The notes under the pieces are model-generated. The model had not been told where the DNA came from. It saw only the letters and a list, made by a program, of their open reading frames with translations, and made no database searches. Position numbers and translations under genes: made by a program. From Clavibacter michiganensis (GTDB lineage Bacteria; Actinomycetota; Actinomycetes; Actinomycetales; Microbacteriaceae), in the NCBI GenBank assembly GCA_002150995.1, contig MDHJ01000001.1, forward strand, positions 930,001-994,000: a stretch of DNA of 64,000 bases, read 5' to 3'. Every line of letters begins with the position of its first letter. Position 1 is the first letter of the stretch. Positions 24,495 through 34,856 of the stretch are shown piece by piece.

Positions 24495-26293
24495 CTAGGA
24501 CTGCTTTCGGGCGAGGGCGCCGACCGGGACGGCGTCCGGGGGTCGGATCGGCGCGGCGCGGCGACGACGGATGAGGCCCGTGAGGTCGTGCGACGACAGC
24601 GACACCGCGAGCACCGCGGCGAGCACGAGGGCGAGGGCGGGCGCGGCGACCGCCCACGGGGCGCGCTCCGCGTAGGCGATGCCCTCGCTGAGGATCAGGC
24701 CCCACTCGGGCGTCGGCCGGGCGCTGCCGAGGCCGAGGAAGCCGAGCGCCGCGAGCGTGAGGGCGACGCCCGGCAGCCGCAGCATCGCGTTCCGCACGAC
24801 CGGGCCGACCACCGCGGGGAGGAGGTGGCCGAGGAGGATGCGCGCGCGGCCGACGCCCAGCACCGGCAGGATCCGCACGTGCGGCTGCGCCCGGGCCTCC
24901 TGCATGAGCGCGCCCGCGTGGGCCGCGAGCGGCGCCCAGCTCACGGCGGCCACGGCGATCGCGGCGCCCGCCGTCGAGGGTCCCTGGATGGCGGAGACCA
25001 CGATGCCCGCGAGGATCGGCGGGGCGGCGTTCGCGACCTCGACGGGCCCGACGGCGGCGTCCGGCAGCAGCCCGAGCGCGAGGCCGACGACGCAGCAGAC
25101 GAGCACCACGGCCAGCGCGGTGCCCAGCGTCGTGACGGCGCCGTGGCCGACGCGGCCGAGGAGGTCGCGGCCGCTCGCGTCGGCGCCGAAGGGGAGCGCC
25201 CACGAGGGCGGGGCGAGGCGGCCGGACGCGGTGGCGAAGGGGTCCCGCGCGAGCCCGGCGACCACGATGAGCCCGAGCAGGCCGGCGGCGACGGCGGGCA
25301 CCACGGCGTCGCGGCGGCGGGCGGGGACGCGCGCGTCGGGCACGGGCAGGGAGCCGAGGCGGAGCGCCGGGCCGAGGAGCGCCCGGCGGAGGAGCCCCGC
25401 CAGGGCACCCGCGGCGACCGCGACCACGAGGAGCGCGAGCACGCCCGCCTGGAGCGCCGGGACGTCCTGGCTGCTCGCCGCGCCGAGGGTCGCGCGGCCG
25501 ATCCCGGGGATCGCGAACACCTGCTCGACCGCCACGGCGCCGCCCGTGAGGCCCACGAGCACCAGCCCGACCTGCCCGAGCACGGAGGGCAGCGCGCGGC
25601 GCAGCACCGCGAGGACCGTGCGCGTGCGCGGCAGCCCGGCCATGGCCCACGTGGCGACCCAGCGCTCGGCCGATGCGGCCTGTATCGCGTCGACGAGCAG
25701 GCGGCCCACCAGCCCGCCCCGGGGATGCCGAGGGCGAGGGCCGGCAGCACGGCGTTCGCGGGCCCGTCCCAGCCGGAGGGCGGCGCCCAGCGCAGCCCGA
25801 CGGCGACCACCACGAGGAGCGCGGTCGCCAGGAGGAACTCGGGCAGGGCCGTGAGGGCGGCGGCGAGGGCGCCGGATCCGCGGCTGCGGCGCCCGCGCGC
25901 CGCGTCGACCAGCGCGGGCACGCACAGGAGCGCCGCGACCGCGACGGCGACGGCCACCGCGAACGCCATGAGCGTGAGCGAGACGCCGAGCGCGTCGAGG
26001 GTGCCGGGCAGCACCGGGCGGCCCGAGATCCACGAGGTGCCGAGGTCGCCGCGGACGACGCCCGCCAGCCAGTCGAGGGAGACCGCCAGCGGCCCGCGGT
26101 CGAGCCCGAGCTCGGCGCGCACCGAGGCGAGCGCCTCCGGGGTCGCCTCGAGGTCGGCGTAGCGCGCGCGGAGGATCGTGTACTCGGGCGAGCGTCCGGA
26201 CAGCCACGGCAGGGCGCCGACGAGCGCGACGACCCCGCCGATCGCGACGACCCGGGACGCCCCGACGACGAGCCCGTCGCGTGCGCCGCGCAT
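24495..26293 (-). pseudogene. Fused dipeptide/metal-type ABC permease (DppB-DppC in one chain), frameshifted
   Basis: Starting at ATG 26293 (TGATG overlap with the binding-protein gene), the N-terminal half resembles DppB/NikB/CntB, with long periplasmic loop RAELGLDRGPLAVSLDWLAG and helices. The frame breaks at the C-run 25716-25720. The other frame then continues with the permease EAA-like loop (AMAGLPRTRTVLAVLRRALP). It carries on, with no stop, into a complete DppC/NikC-like half (PFGADASGRDLLGRVGHGAV; VLGVGRARILLGHLLPAVVGP; LGLGSARPTPEWGLILSEG). One added base gives about 600 residues and roughly 12 helices. Separate B and C subunits are the rule in this family, so the fusion is unusual. 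Confidence 0.78.
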
Positions 26294-27885
26294 CAGCCGT
26301 CGACGCGCGTGTCGACCGTGATGAGCGCGCGCTCGCGGGGATCCCGCACGGCACCCGACACCCCGGCGGCCTCGCCCTGGATCACCCGCTCGTGCAGCAG
26401 CGGCACCGCGGCGTCGTCGGCCAGGACGAGCGCCTCCACGCGCATGATCGCCGCGCGGCGGTCGGGTCCGGCCGGGAGCGCGGAGGCGGTGGCGAGGGCC
26501 TCGTCGACGGCCGGGTCGCACTCCTGCGAGATGTTGAACGAGCCCGCGCAGGCGAAGTCGCTGAAGAGGTAGGCGGCGGGGTCGCCCGAGTCGAGCACCG
26601 TGGCGCGCGACAGGATGAACGCGTCGAACCGGCCGGCCAGGGCGTCGGCCTCGATGTACTGGTACTCGCGCACGTCCTGGGTCACCTGGAAGCCGGCCGC
26701 CTCGAGCTGCTGCTCGAGCTGCACGGCGACCTCGGGGAGCTCGGCCCGGTCGGTGAAGGTGCCGAGCGTGATGGGGACGCCGTCGACCTGCGCGGGCGTC
26801 GCGCGGGTCGCCACGGCATCGCGGTAGGAGGCGTCGTCGCGGAGGTCGGCGGCCCAGGGGAGCGCCGGGCCGAGGAGTCCCTCGGCGGCGTCGGCGCGCC
26901 CCTCGTAGACGCCCTGGACGAGGGCGGCGCGGTCGACGGCGGCCTGCGCGGCGGCGCGGACGGCGGGGTCGGCGAACGGGCCCGTGCGGGTGTTCAGGTA
27001 CAGCGTGTTCGTGCGCGGCATCGCGACCTCGTGGAGGAGCTCCGGGTCGACCTGGGCGGCCTGCCCGACGGGGATCGCCTCGACCACGTCGGCCGTCCCG
27101 GTGCGGAGCGCGGCCGCGCGGGCCGTGCCGTCGGGGACGAAGCGCACGTCGATGCCGGCGGCGGCGGCCCGGCCGCCCCAGTACCCGTCGAACCGGTCGA
27201 GGGTGGCGGAGGACGTGCCGTCGACCGCGGTCAGCCGGAAGGGACCGGTGCCGGTGCCGACGGGCGAGACGGTCCCGTCGGCGGCGTAGGCCGAGGCCGC
27301 GAGGATCGCGAGCTGGGGGCTCGAGAGGCGCTGCGGCACGAGCGGGTCGGGGGTGGCCGTGCGGACGACGACGCGGTCGCCGTCCGCGGTCGCCGTGAGG
27401 TCCACGCCGTCGAGGATCCGCGGCTTCGGGCTCGCCGTGGCGGCGGTCGTCAGCGAGGCGGCGGCCTGCGCGGCCGTGAGGGTCGTGCCGTCGTGGAAGG
27501 GGACGTCGGGACGCACGTCGAAGGACCAGGTCAGGTCGTCGGTCCGCGTCCAGCCGGTGGCGAGGAGCGGCTGCGCGTCGCCCAGGTCGTCGAGGGTCAC
27601 GAGGGTCTCGGCCGTGCTCCAGCGGGCCAGCTTGAAGGCGTCGTCGCTGAGGGGTGTGAGGCCGGACCGGGGCGGCTGCAGCATCGCGAGGCGGATGCGG
27701 CCGTCACGGTCCGCCGACGCCGCCGTGGTGCCCGGGCTCGCGGCGAAGCAGCCGCTGAGGGCGAGCGTCGACGCGAGGGCGAGGGCGGCCAGCGCGGCGG
27801 AGCGGGCCGGGCGGGCCGGGCTGGCGGAACGGGCCGATCCGCGGGGGCGGGCGGGACGGGAGGAGCGGGGGCGGCTAGCGGGCAT
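26293..27885 (-). CDS. ABC transporter substrate-binding lipoprotein, family 5 (peptide/nickel/metallophore type)
   Basis: A 530-residue exported lipoprotein with basic N-terminus, hydrophobic segment and lipobox ALSGCF at about residues 45-50. SBP_bac_5 features follow: WSTAETLVTLDD, LATGWTRTDDLTWSFDVRPDV with FHDGTTLTA, the TGPFRLTAVDGT and DRFDGYWGG block, and ALLHERVIQGEA near the end. It captures a substrate outside the cell for the adjacent double permease and ATPases. The start ATG 27885 overlaps the end of the MFS gene by 11 bases. The ligand is unproven; it could be oligopeptide, nickel or a metal-opine complex. Confidence 0.87.
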   Translation of the reverse strand: MPASRPRSSRPARPRGSARSASPARPARSAALAALALASTLALSGCFAASPGTTAASADRDGRIRLAMLQPPRSGLTPLSDDAFKLARWSTAETLVTLDDLGDAQPLLATGWTRTDDLTWSFDVRPDVPFHDGTTLTAAQAAASLTTAATASPKPRILDGVDLTATADGDRVVVRTATPDPLVPQRLSSPQLAILAASAYAADGTVSPVGTGTGPFRLTAVDGTSSATLDRFDGYWGGRAAAAGIDVRFVPDGTARAAALRTGTADVVEAIPVGQAAQVDPELLHEVAMPRTNTLYLNTRTGPFADPAVRAAAQAAVDRAALVQGVYEGRADAAEGLLGPALPWAADLRDDASYRDAVATRATPAQVDGVPITLGTFTDRAELPEVAVQLEQQLEAAGFQVTQDVREYQYIEADALAGRFDAFILSRATVLDSGDPAAYLFSDFACAGSFNISQECDPAVDEALATASALPAGPDRRAAIMRVEALVLADDAAVPLLHERVIQGEAAGVSGAVRDPRERALITVDTRVDG

Positions 27886-29377
27886 GGTGTCCTTCGGCGG
27901 GGATGCGCAGGGCATCGGCGGGGATGCGCGGGGCATCTCGGGGGGTGGTCGGGGGAGCGCCGGCGCCCGTCGCGGCGGCGGGAGCCGCGCATGCGGTGGC
28001 GGAGGCAGGCGAGGGAGGAGCAGGAGCAGGAGCCGCGGCGGCAGCGGGAGCGGGAGCGGCGGGGGCGGCCGCGGCGATGGGCAGCAGGCGGGGCAGGCCC
28101 GCGGCGGCGGCGACGGCGGCCGCGGCGAGGATCCCCCAGGCGAGGACGGGGGCGGCATCCAGCAGGGATCCGACCACCCCGCCGGCCACGAGCACGGCGA
28201 CCCCGCCGCAGCTGGCGAGCAGCCCGTACGAGGACGCGGTGGGCCGACCCGCGGCGAACGCCGGCACGAGCTCCATGGCGACGGGGCCCACGGTCATGTG
28301 GCCGAGCGTCAGGCACACCACGAGCACGGCCGCCGGCGCGAGCTCGGCGCCTGCCGGCAGCGGTACGACCGAGGAGAGGGCCAGCGCGACGAAGCCCGCG
28401 GCCGTCAAGGCGAACCCGGTGGCGAGCGCCCGGCCGGGCCCGAGGCGACGTGCCACGAGGGCGACCGGCCACTGCAGCGCGATCGTGAGGAGCGAGACGA
28501 CCAGGAACGCGGATCCGATGCCGGCCATGCCCGCTCCCGCCCGCTCGAGCTCCAGCGGCAGCCCGAGGTAGAGCTGGTTGTAGGCCACGAGGTCGACGGC
28601 GAAGAGGCTGGAGAAGGCCAGGAGGCGGCGGTCGCGGACCGCGGCCCAGCGGTCGGCGGCGGGGCGGGGAGCGCGGGATCCGCGCGGTGCCGGTGCCGCG
28701 GCCGAGCCGGTCCGGCCGGCCGGTACGTCGGCACCCGCCGGGATCAGGCACCACAGCACCACCCCGACGACCCCGAAGAGCCCCGCGCCGACGAGGACGG
28801 TCGCGGAGAACCCGTAGCCCAGCAGCGCCGCGCCGACGAGCGGGCCGACCGCCGCGCCGACCTCGCCGACCAGCACGAGCGCCGTGAACAGCGACGGCCG
28901 GCCGCGGCCCCGGGTGGGGCGTCCGCGGACGTCGGCCGCCGCGACGAGGCTCTGCAGGGCCGGGCTGAACAGCGCGCCGCCCATGCCCGTGAGGACGGCG
29001 CCGACGAGGAAGCCGGGCAGGTCCGCGGCGAGCGCGAGGCCCAGGTACCCGGCGACCCGCACCGCGCATCCGGCCGCGATGAGGGTGCGGGGGCCGAAGC
29101 GGTCGGCGAGCATCCCGCCGAGGAGGAACAGGCCCTGCTGGCTGAAGGTGCGGGCCCCGAGCACGAGGCCGATGGCGAGCGCACCGAGCCCCAGGTCGTC
29201 GCGCATCACGACGGCGAGGAACGGGACGACCGCGTAGAAGCCGAGGTTGAACGCGAGCTGGCTGGAGAGGAGCAGGCCGGCGTGCGGGACGGTCGAGCGC
29301 GGACCGGCCGACCGCGGGAGGCGGCCCGGCGGCACGGCGGCGGGGCCCGCGACGCGGGCGGGATCGGGTGCGGTCAT
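27875..29377 (-). CDS. MFS exporter embedded in the ABC uptake operon
   Basis: A 500-residue, 12-helix major facilitator protein of the DHA1/MdtH-like exporter type. Helix 1 is preceded by LLLSSQLAFNLGFYAVVPFL. The loop after helix 2 reads GGMLADRFGPRTLIAAG, and helix 5 holds GMGGALFSPALQSLVAAA. The C-terminal 60 residues are Ala/Pro-rich and low complexity. ATG 29377 overlaps the second ATPase stop (ATGA), and its own end overlaps the binding-protein start, so it is inside the transport operon. An exporter at this place is the arrangement of staphylopine-type cnt operons, where the MFS member (CntE) exports the metallophore; that parallel is inference. Confidence 0.82.
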   Translation of the reverse strand: MTAPDPARVAGPAAVPPGRLPRSAGPRSTVPHAGLLLSSQLAFNLGFYAVVPFLAVVMRDDLGLGALAIGLVLGARTFSQQGLFLLGGMLADRFGPRTLIAAGCAVRVAGYLGLALAADLPGFLVGAVLTGMGGALFSPALQSLVAAADVRGRPTRGRGRPSLFTALVLVGEVGAAVGPLVGAALLGYGFSATVLVGAGLFGVVGVVLWCLIPAGADVPAGRTGSAAAPAPRGSRAPRPAADRWAAVRDRRLLAFSSLFAVDLVAYNQLYLGLPLELERAGAGMAGIGSAFLVVSLLTIALQWPVALVARRLGPGRALATGFALTAAGFVALALSSVVPLPAGAELAPAAVLVVCLTLGHMTVGPVAMELVPAFAAGRPTASSYGLLASCGGVAVLVAGGVVGSLLDAAPVLAWGILAAAAVAAAAGLPRLLPIAAAAPAAPAPAAAAAPAPAPPSPASATACAAPAAATGAGAPPTTPRDAPRIPADALRIPAEGHHAR

Positions 29378-30206
29378 GCGGTGACGGCTCCCGGCAGCCG
29401 CGGGACGGCGTCGGCGAGCTCGCGCGTGGCCGGATGCGCAGGGTGCGCGAGGAGGCGGTCGGTCGGCCCCTCCTCCACGATGCGCCCGCCGGCGAGCACG
29501 ACGCTCCGACCGCACAGCCGCGCGACGGCGTCGAGGTCGTGGGAGACGAGCACCAGCCCGAGGCCGCGGTCGCGCACGAGGCCGTCGAGCAGCTCGATGA
29601 TGCGGTCCCGCAGCGGGAGGTCGACCCCGCTCACGGGCTCGTCGGCGAGGAGGATCCCGGGGGATGCCGCGATGGCCCGGGCGAGGGCCACGCGCTGCGC
29701 CTGCCCGCCGGACAGCTCGCCGGGCCGCCGGTCGGCCAGGGAGGCGGCGAGGCCCACGTCGTCGAGCGCGCGGGCGACGATGCGCGCGTGGTCGCCGGGC
29801 ACGTCGAGCCGACGGAGCGGCTCGCGGACGAGCTGCCGCACGGTCATCCGCGGCTCGAGGCTCGCGCCCGGGTCCTGCGGCACCAGCTGCACCCGGCGCC
29901 GGTACCAGCGGAGGGCCGACGCGCGGCCGGGGACCACGGACCGGTCGCCGAGTGAGACGACGCCCGCGGCGGGCGTCTCGAGGGCGAGGAGCACGCGGAG
30001 GAGCGTCGACTTCCCGGACCCCGAGCGCCCCACGATGCCGACGGTCTCGCCGGGCGCGACGCGGAAGGACACGTCGTCGAGCGCGGGCGCGGGACCACGG
30101 ACGTGGGAGGCGCCGGACGACCGGGTCGCGCGGGCGGCGCGGCGTGCGGCCGGGTCGCGGCGGGGCGGGTACCGGTGCGTGACGCCGGTGGCGGTCAGCG
30201 CGCCCG

Positions 30207-30210
<4 letters not shown>
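29374..30210 (-). CDS. ABC transporter ATP-binding protein (DppF/NikE/CntF type)
   Basis: A 278-residue ATPase. Walker A is IVGRSGSGKSTLLRVLLALE, the Q-loop is in VQLVPQDPGASLEPRMTV (typical of peptide-family ATPases), the signature is LSGGQAQRVALARAIA, Walker B is ILLADEPVSGVD, and the H-loop is in LVSHDLDAVARLC. GTG 30210 lies in the stop of the first ATPase (GTGA). Together they form the asymmetric ATPase pair of a family 5 importer. An insertion of about 15 Arg/Ala-rich residues follows the first strand (THRYPPRR). Confidence 0.88.
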
Positions 30211-31066
<856 letters not shown>

Positions 31067-31127
31067 CGGGCCTCCGTCCACGGGCGCCCGGGGCCGGACG
31101 ATCCGGGGGCGCTGCTGACGACCCTAC

Positions 31128-31148
31128 TGATACCCGTTCTCGATATCA
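31128..31148 (-). promoter_or_regulatory. Inverted repeat TGATA-N11-TATCA, Fur/Zur-like operator candidate
   Basis: A 21-bp interrupted palindrome in the 131-base gap between ribH and the ABC/MFS operon, about 60 bases before the operon start. It is locally A+T-rich in a very G+C-rich genome. The TGATA/TATCA half-sites match those of Fur-family repressor boxes, and the spacing corresponds to two overlapping 7-1-7 sites. No regulator gene is adjacent. Confidence 0.45.
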
Positions 31149-31197
31149 AAAGCGCCACGCGGGCCGACGCGCCGAGCGACGCGGCTCGCGCCCGGCG

Positions 31198-31677
31198 TCA
31201 GCCGCGGATGCCGCGCAGGAGCAGGGCGGTCGTGACCGCCGCCTCGGCCGCCTCGGCGCCCTTGTCCTCCTTCGAGCCGGGGAGCCCCGCGCGGTCCAGG
31301 CCCTGCTGCTCGTCGTCGAGGGTGAGGAGGCCGAAGCCGATCGGCTTGCCCGTGAGCAGCGACGCCTGCGTGAGGCCCGACGTCGCCGCGTCCGAGACGT
31401 ACTCGAAGTGCGGCGTGCCCCCGCGGATGATCACGCCGAGCGCGACGACCGCGTCCGCTCCCGCGTCGAGCGCCGCCCGCGCGACCACGGGCAGCTCGAA
31501 GCTGCCGGGCACGCGGATGACGGTGGTGGTGACGCCGGCCGCGTCGAGGACGCGTCGCGCGCCCGCGAGGAGGCCCGCGCTGATCTCGTCATGCCAGCGG
31601 CCGGCGACGACCGTGACGGCCAGCCCCGATCCGTCGAGTGCGTCGGGGTCGATCTCGGGTGCTCCGTGTCCGCTCAT
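31198..31677 (-). CDS. ribH: 6,7-dimethyl-8-ribityllumazine synthase
   Basis: A 159-residue lumazine synthase joining 5-amino-6-ribitylaminouracil and the four-carbon ketone phosphate. Family motifs are VVAGRWHDEISAGLLAGA, RVPGSFELPVVARAAL, VVALGVIIRGGTPHFEYVS and KPIGFGLLTLDDEQQ. The catalytic His is in TPHFEYV. It ends a four-gene operon (ribD-ribE-ribBA-ribH), with ATG 31677 overlapping the ribBA stop. The enzyme forms large icosahedral or decameric assemblies in relatives. Confidence 0.95.
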   Translation of the reverse strand: MSGHGAPEIDPDALDGSGLAVTVVAGRWHDEISAGLLAGARRVLDAAGVTTTVIRVPGSFELPVVARAALDAGADAVVALGVIIRGGTPHFEYVSDAATSGLTQASLLTGKPIGFGLLTLDDEQQGLDRAGLPGSKEDKGAEAAEAAVTTALLLRGIRG

Positions 31678-33071
31678 GCGGTCTCCTCCTCGGGGGCCGC
31701 GGGCGCGGCGGGTCGTGCGCCGGCGGGGCCGGTCGCGGTGGTGGTCGTGAGCCCGTCGGGCGCCTGCGCGTCCGGGTAGGCGTCGGATCCGATGCGCATG
31801 TCCGTGTCGACGACGACGGCCGCCGGCTCCTCGGCGAGGGTCAGGCGGTGCCCCATCCGGTCGCGCTTGGTGGCGAGGTACCCGGCGTTCGCGGCGGTGA
31901 CGCCGACGACGAGCGGCACGCGCTCCGTCACCCGCACCCCGTGGGCCTCGAGCTGCCGGACCTTCTCGGGGTTGTTGGTGAGCAGGCGCACGTCCTCGAT
32001 CCCCATGTCCTGCAGGATCGCCGACGCCGCGCCGTAGTCGCGGGCGTCCGCGGGCAGCCCGAGGGCGATGTTGGCGTCGAGCGTGTCGAACCCGTCCTCC
32101 TGCAGCCGGTACGCGCGCAGCTTGTTGACGAGGCCGATCCCGCGCCCCTCGTGCCCGCGCAGGTACACGACCACTCCGCCGGCCTCCTGGATCTCGTCGA
32201 GCGCCGCGTCGAGCTGCGGCCCGCACTCGCACTTGAGGGACCCGAGGGCCTCGCCCGTCAGGCACTCGGAGTGCACGCGCACGAGCGTGCCGTGCGCGCT
32301 CGGGTCGCCCGACACGACGGCGACGTGGTCGGCGCCCGTGGTGCGGTCGCGGTACGCCCGCAGCCGGAAGGTGCCGTGCGTGGTCGGGACGGTCGTCTCG
32401 ACCTCGAAGATGACGCGCGACGCCTCGGGGATCTCCACCGCCGGCTCGAGCGCCCGGTCGCAGTGGAACTCCTCCAGGTGGGCCTTCAGCGCCTCGATGG
32501 TGACGACCAGCACGCCCTCCGCCTCGCCGAGGGCGAGGAGCCCGGGCAGTCGCATCATCTCGCCGTCGTCCTGCACGATCTCGCTGATCGCGCCGACGGG
32601 CGTGAGGCCCGCGAGCGTGAGGAGGTCGACCGCCGCCTCGGTGTGGCCGTCGCGCTCGCGCACGCCGCCCTCCACCGCCCGCAGCGGCAGGATGTGGCCC
32701 GGCCGGTGCAGGCTCGCGGGCACGCTCTCGAGGTCCGCCAGCACGCGGAGTGTGTGCGCGCGGTCGGAGGCGCTGATGCCCGTGGACAGCCGGTCGGCCG
32801 CGTCCACGGATACCGTGTACGCGGTGCCGCGCGGGTCGCGGTTGTCGGCCACCATGAGCGGCAGCTCCAGCCGGTCGGCGATCTCGTTCGTCATGGGCGC
32901 GCAGATGAAGCCGGAGGAGTGCTTCACGAGCCACGCCACCCACTCGGGCGACGCGGACTCGGCGGCGAGCAGCACGTCGCCCTCGTTCTCGCGGCCCTCG
33001 TCGTCGACGACGATCACGGGGCGGCCCGCGCGCAACTCCTGGAGGGCGGCGGGGATGCCGGCGAGGCTCAT
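31674..33071 (-). CDS. ribBA: Bifunctional 3,4-dihydroxy-2-butanone-4-phosphate synthase / GTP cyclohydrolase II
   Basis: A 465-residue fusion. RibB domain (about 1-205): VVDDEGRENEGDVLLAAE, SSGFICAPMT and RPGHILPLRA with the HTEAAVDL metal site. RibA domain (about 215-410): RVHSECLTGEALGSLKCECGPQL with three zinc-binding cysteines, YLRGHEGRGIGL and RLLTNNPEK. It makes both precursors of lumazine from ribulose-5-phosphate and GTP. A Pro/Ala/Thr-rich tail of about 55 residues has no domain. It overlaps ribE by four bases on one side and ribH on the other. Confidence 0.95.
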   Translation of the reverse strand: MSLAGIPAALQELRAGRPVIVVDDEGRENEGDVLLAAESASPEWVAWLVKHSSGFICAPMTNEIADRLELPLMVADNRDPRGTAYTVSVDAADRLSTGISASDRAHTLRVLADLESVPASLHRPGHILPLRAVEGGVRERDGHTEAAVDLLTLAGLTPVGAISEIVQDDGEMMRLPGLLALGEAEGVLVVTIEALKAHLEEFHCDRALEPAVEIPEASRVIFEVETTVPTTHGTFRLRAYRDRTTGADHVAVVSGDPSAHGTLVRVHSECLTGEALGSLKCECGPQLDAALDEIQEAGGVVVYLRGHEGRGIGLVNKLRAYRLQEDGFDTLDANIALGLPADARDYGAASAILQDMGIEDVRLLTNNPEKVRQLEAHGVRVTERVPLVVGVTAANAGYLATKRDRMGHRLTLAEEPAAVVVDTDMRIGSDAYPDAQAPDGLTTTTATGPAGARPAAPAAPEEETA

Positions 33072-33745
33072 GAGCGGACCCCCGCGCGGTCGTCGCGGGC
33101 GAGGTCGATGCGCGCGCCGTCGTCGCGGCCGCGCGCGTCGAGCGCGAGCATGCGCTGCACGTGGCGGGCGAGCACGTCGGTCTCGAGGTTGACCTCGTCG
33201 CCGACCTCCAGGTCACCGAGCGTCGTCGCCGTGAGCGTCTCGGGGATGAGCGACACCTCGAACCAGGCGTCGGCGTCGGCCGTGTCGGTCGGGCTGACCG
33301 CGCTGACGGTGAGGCTCACGCCCTGGACCGTGATGGAACCGCGGTCGACGACGAGCGGCGACAGGTCGGCCGGCAGCGAGAACCGGAGGATCCGCCAGGC
33401 CTCGCCGGGGGTGGTCGCGAGGAGGCGGCCCGTGCCGTCGACGTGGCCCTGGACGATGTGGCCGCCCAGCCGGTCGCCGACGCGCGCGGCGCGCTCGAGG
33501 TTGACGTGCCCGCCGACGGCGAGCCGCCCGAGCGAGCTCATCACGAGCGTCTGCCGCATGACGTCGGCGGTGAAGCCCTCCGGCGTCTGCGCGACGACCG
33601 TGAGGCAGACGCCGTCGACGCTGATGGAGTCGCCGTGCCGGGCGTCGGACACCGCGAGCGGCGCCTCCACCGTGATCCGGGCGGAGTCGCCCTCGGTGTC
33701 GAGCGCGAGGACGCGTCCGCGCTCCTCGATGATCCCTGTGAACAT
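33068..33745 (-). CDS. ribE: Riboflavin synthase, alpha chain
   Basis: A 225-residue protein with the typical N-terminus MFTGIIEERG and two homologous lumazine-binding repeats: about 1-97 with SISVDGVCLTV and GHVNLERA, and about 98-200 with GSITVQGVSLTV and DEVNLETDVLARH. It dismutates two lumazines into riboflavin, working as a trimer. The start shares one base with the ribD stop (TGATG), and the end overlaps ribBA by four bases. Confidence 0.95.
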   Translation of the reverse strand: MFTGIIEERGRVLALDTEGDSARITVEAPLAVSDARHGDSISVDGVCLTVVAQTPEGFTADVMRQTLVMSSLGRLAVGGHVNLERAARVGDRLGGHIVQGHVDGTGRLLATTPGEAWRILRFSLPADLSPLVVDRGSITVQGVSLTVSAVSPTDTADADAWFEVSLIPETLTATTLGDLEVGDEVNLETDVLARHVQRMLALDARGRDDGARIDLARDDRAGVRS

Positions 33746-34782
33746 CACTGGCCTTCCGTGGTGGGTCGCGCGGTCACGAGGAGGTCGTCCCCGAGCCGTG
33801 TCGTGCTGATGAGGGTGAGTCGGTGGGCGGCCGGCATGCTCGGCACGCCGAGGTCGCCGGTCGCGGTGCGGGGGCCGCCGAGGAGCACGGGCGCGAGGTA
33901 GGCGACCACCTCGTCCACGAGCCCGGCGGCGACGAGGGCGGAGACGATCGTGGGACCGCCCTCCACGAAGACGTGCCGGATCCCGCGGCGGCCGAGCTCC
34001 GCGATGGCCGCGGCGGGGTCGTGGCCGGCGATCCGGACGAGGCGGCGCGGGTGCCGGTGCACGGCCGCGTCGTCGGGGACGGCGCGGTCGCCGAGCACGA
34101 CGGGCGCGGGCTGGTGCGGGTAGGGGATCCCGTCGGGCCGGCGGGCGGTGAGGGCGGGATCGTCGGCGAGGACGGTGCCGGTGCCCACGAGGATGGCGTC
34201 GGCCTCGGCGCGGCGCCGGTGCACGTCCTCGCGGGCGGCGGGGCCGGTGATCCAGCGGCTGGTGCCGTCCGCGGCGGCGATGCGCCCGTCGAGGCTGGAG
34301 GCCCACTTCGCGGTGACGAACGGGCGGCCGAGCCGGGCGGACCCCAGCCAGACGCGGAGGAACTCCCCGGCCTCCGTGGCGAGCACGTCGGGCACGACCT
34401 CGACGCCGGCGGCGCGCAGCCGCGCGGCGCCGCCGGACGAAGCGGCACCCGGGTCGGCCACGGCGTAGGCGACGCGCGCCACGCCCGCCTCGACGAGCGC
34501 CCGGGCGCAGGGCCCGGTCCGCCCCGTGTGGTTGCAGGGCTCGAGCGTGACGACGGCCGTGGACCCGCGGGCGGCCCCGGCGGGCAGCTGCCGCAGCGCG
34601 TCGACCTCGGCGTGCGCGCTGCCGGCGCCGCGGTGGCGACCCTCGGCGAGGACGCGTCCGGAGGGGTCGAGGATCACGCAGCCGACGCGCGGGTTCGGCC
34701 CCCAGGCGGGACCCTCGGCCGCGAGCTCGAGGCCGCGGCGCATCGCGCGCCGCAGGTCGGCTGCAGTGGGGTCGTCGTGCAT
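33745..34782 (-). CDS. ribD: Bifunctional pyrimidine deaminase/reductase of riboflavin synthesis
   Basis: A 345-residue two-domain protein. The deaminase part (about 1-140) has zinc-site motifs AHAEVDAL and PCNHTGRTGPC. The reductase part (about 145-340) begins RPFVTAKWASSLDGRIA, with SRWITGPAARE and the NADPH-loop VFVEGGPTIVSAL. It catalyses the second and third steps of riboflavin synthesis. First gene of the operon; ATG 34782 lies about 75 bases after an FMN riboswitch. A perfect 6-bp hairpin (34792-34805) just upstream of the weak GAGGA site may serve in expression control. Confidence 0.94.
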   Translation of the reverse strand: MHDDPTAADLRRAMRRGLELAAEGPAWGPNPRVGCVILDPSGRVLAEGRHRGAGSAHAEVDALRQLPAGAARGSTAVVTLEPCNHTGRTGPCARALVEAGVARVAYAVADPGAASSGGAARLRAAGVEVVPDVLATEAGEFLRVWLGSARLGRPFVTAKWASSLDGRIAAADGTSRWITGPAAREDVHRRRAEADAILVGTGTVLADDPALTARRPDGIPYPHQPAPVVLGDRAVPDDAAVHRHPRRLVRIAGHDPAAAIAELGRRGIRHVFVEGGPTIVSALVAAGLVDEVVAYLAPVLLGGPRTATGDLGVPSMPAAHRLTLISTTRLGDDLLVTARPTTEGQ

Positions 34783-34856
34783 GGTGTCCTCGTCCGTGGA
34801 CGGACTCCGGGCGCGGTCGACGAGACCTCGACGCCGGCAGGGTCGCTGGCGCCGCG

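Noticed and set aside
31150..31197. Terminator after ribH
   Set aside because: Only short imperfect GC stems can be drawn; not enough to call a terminator.
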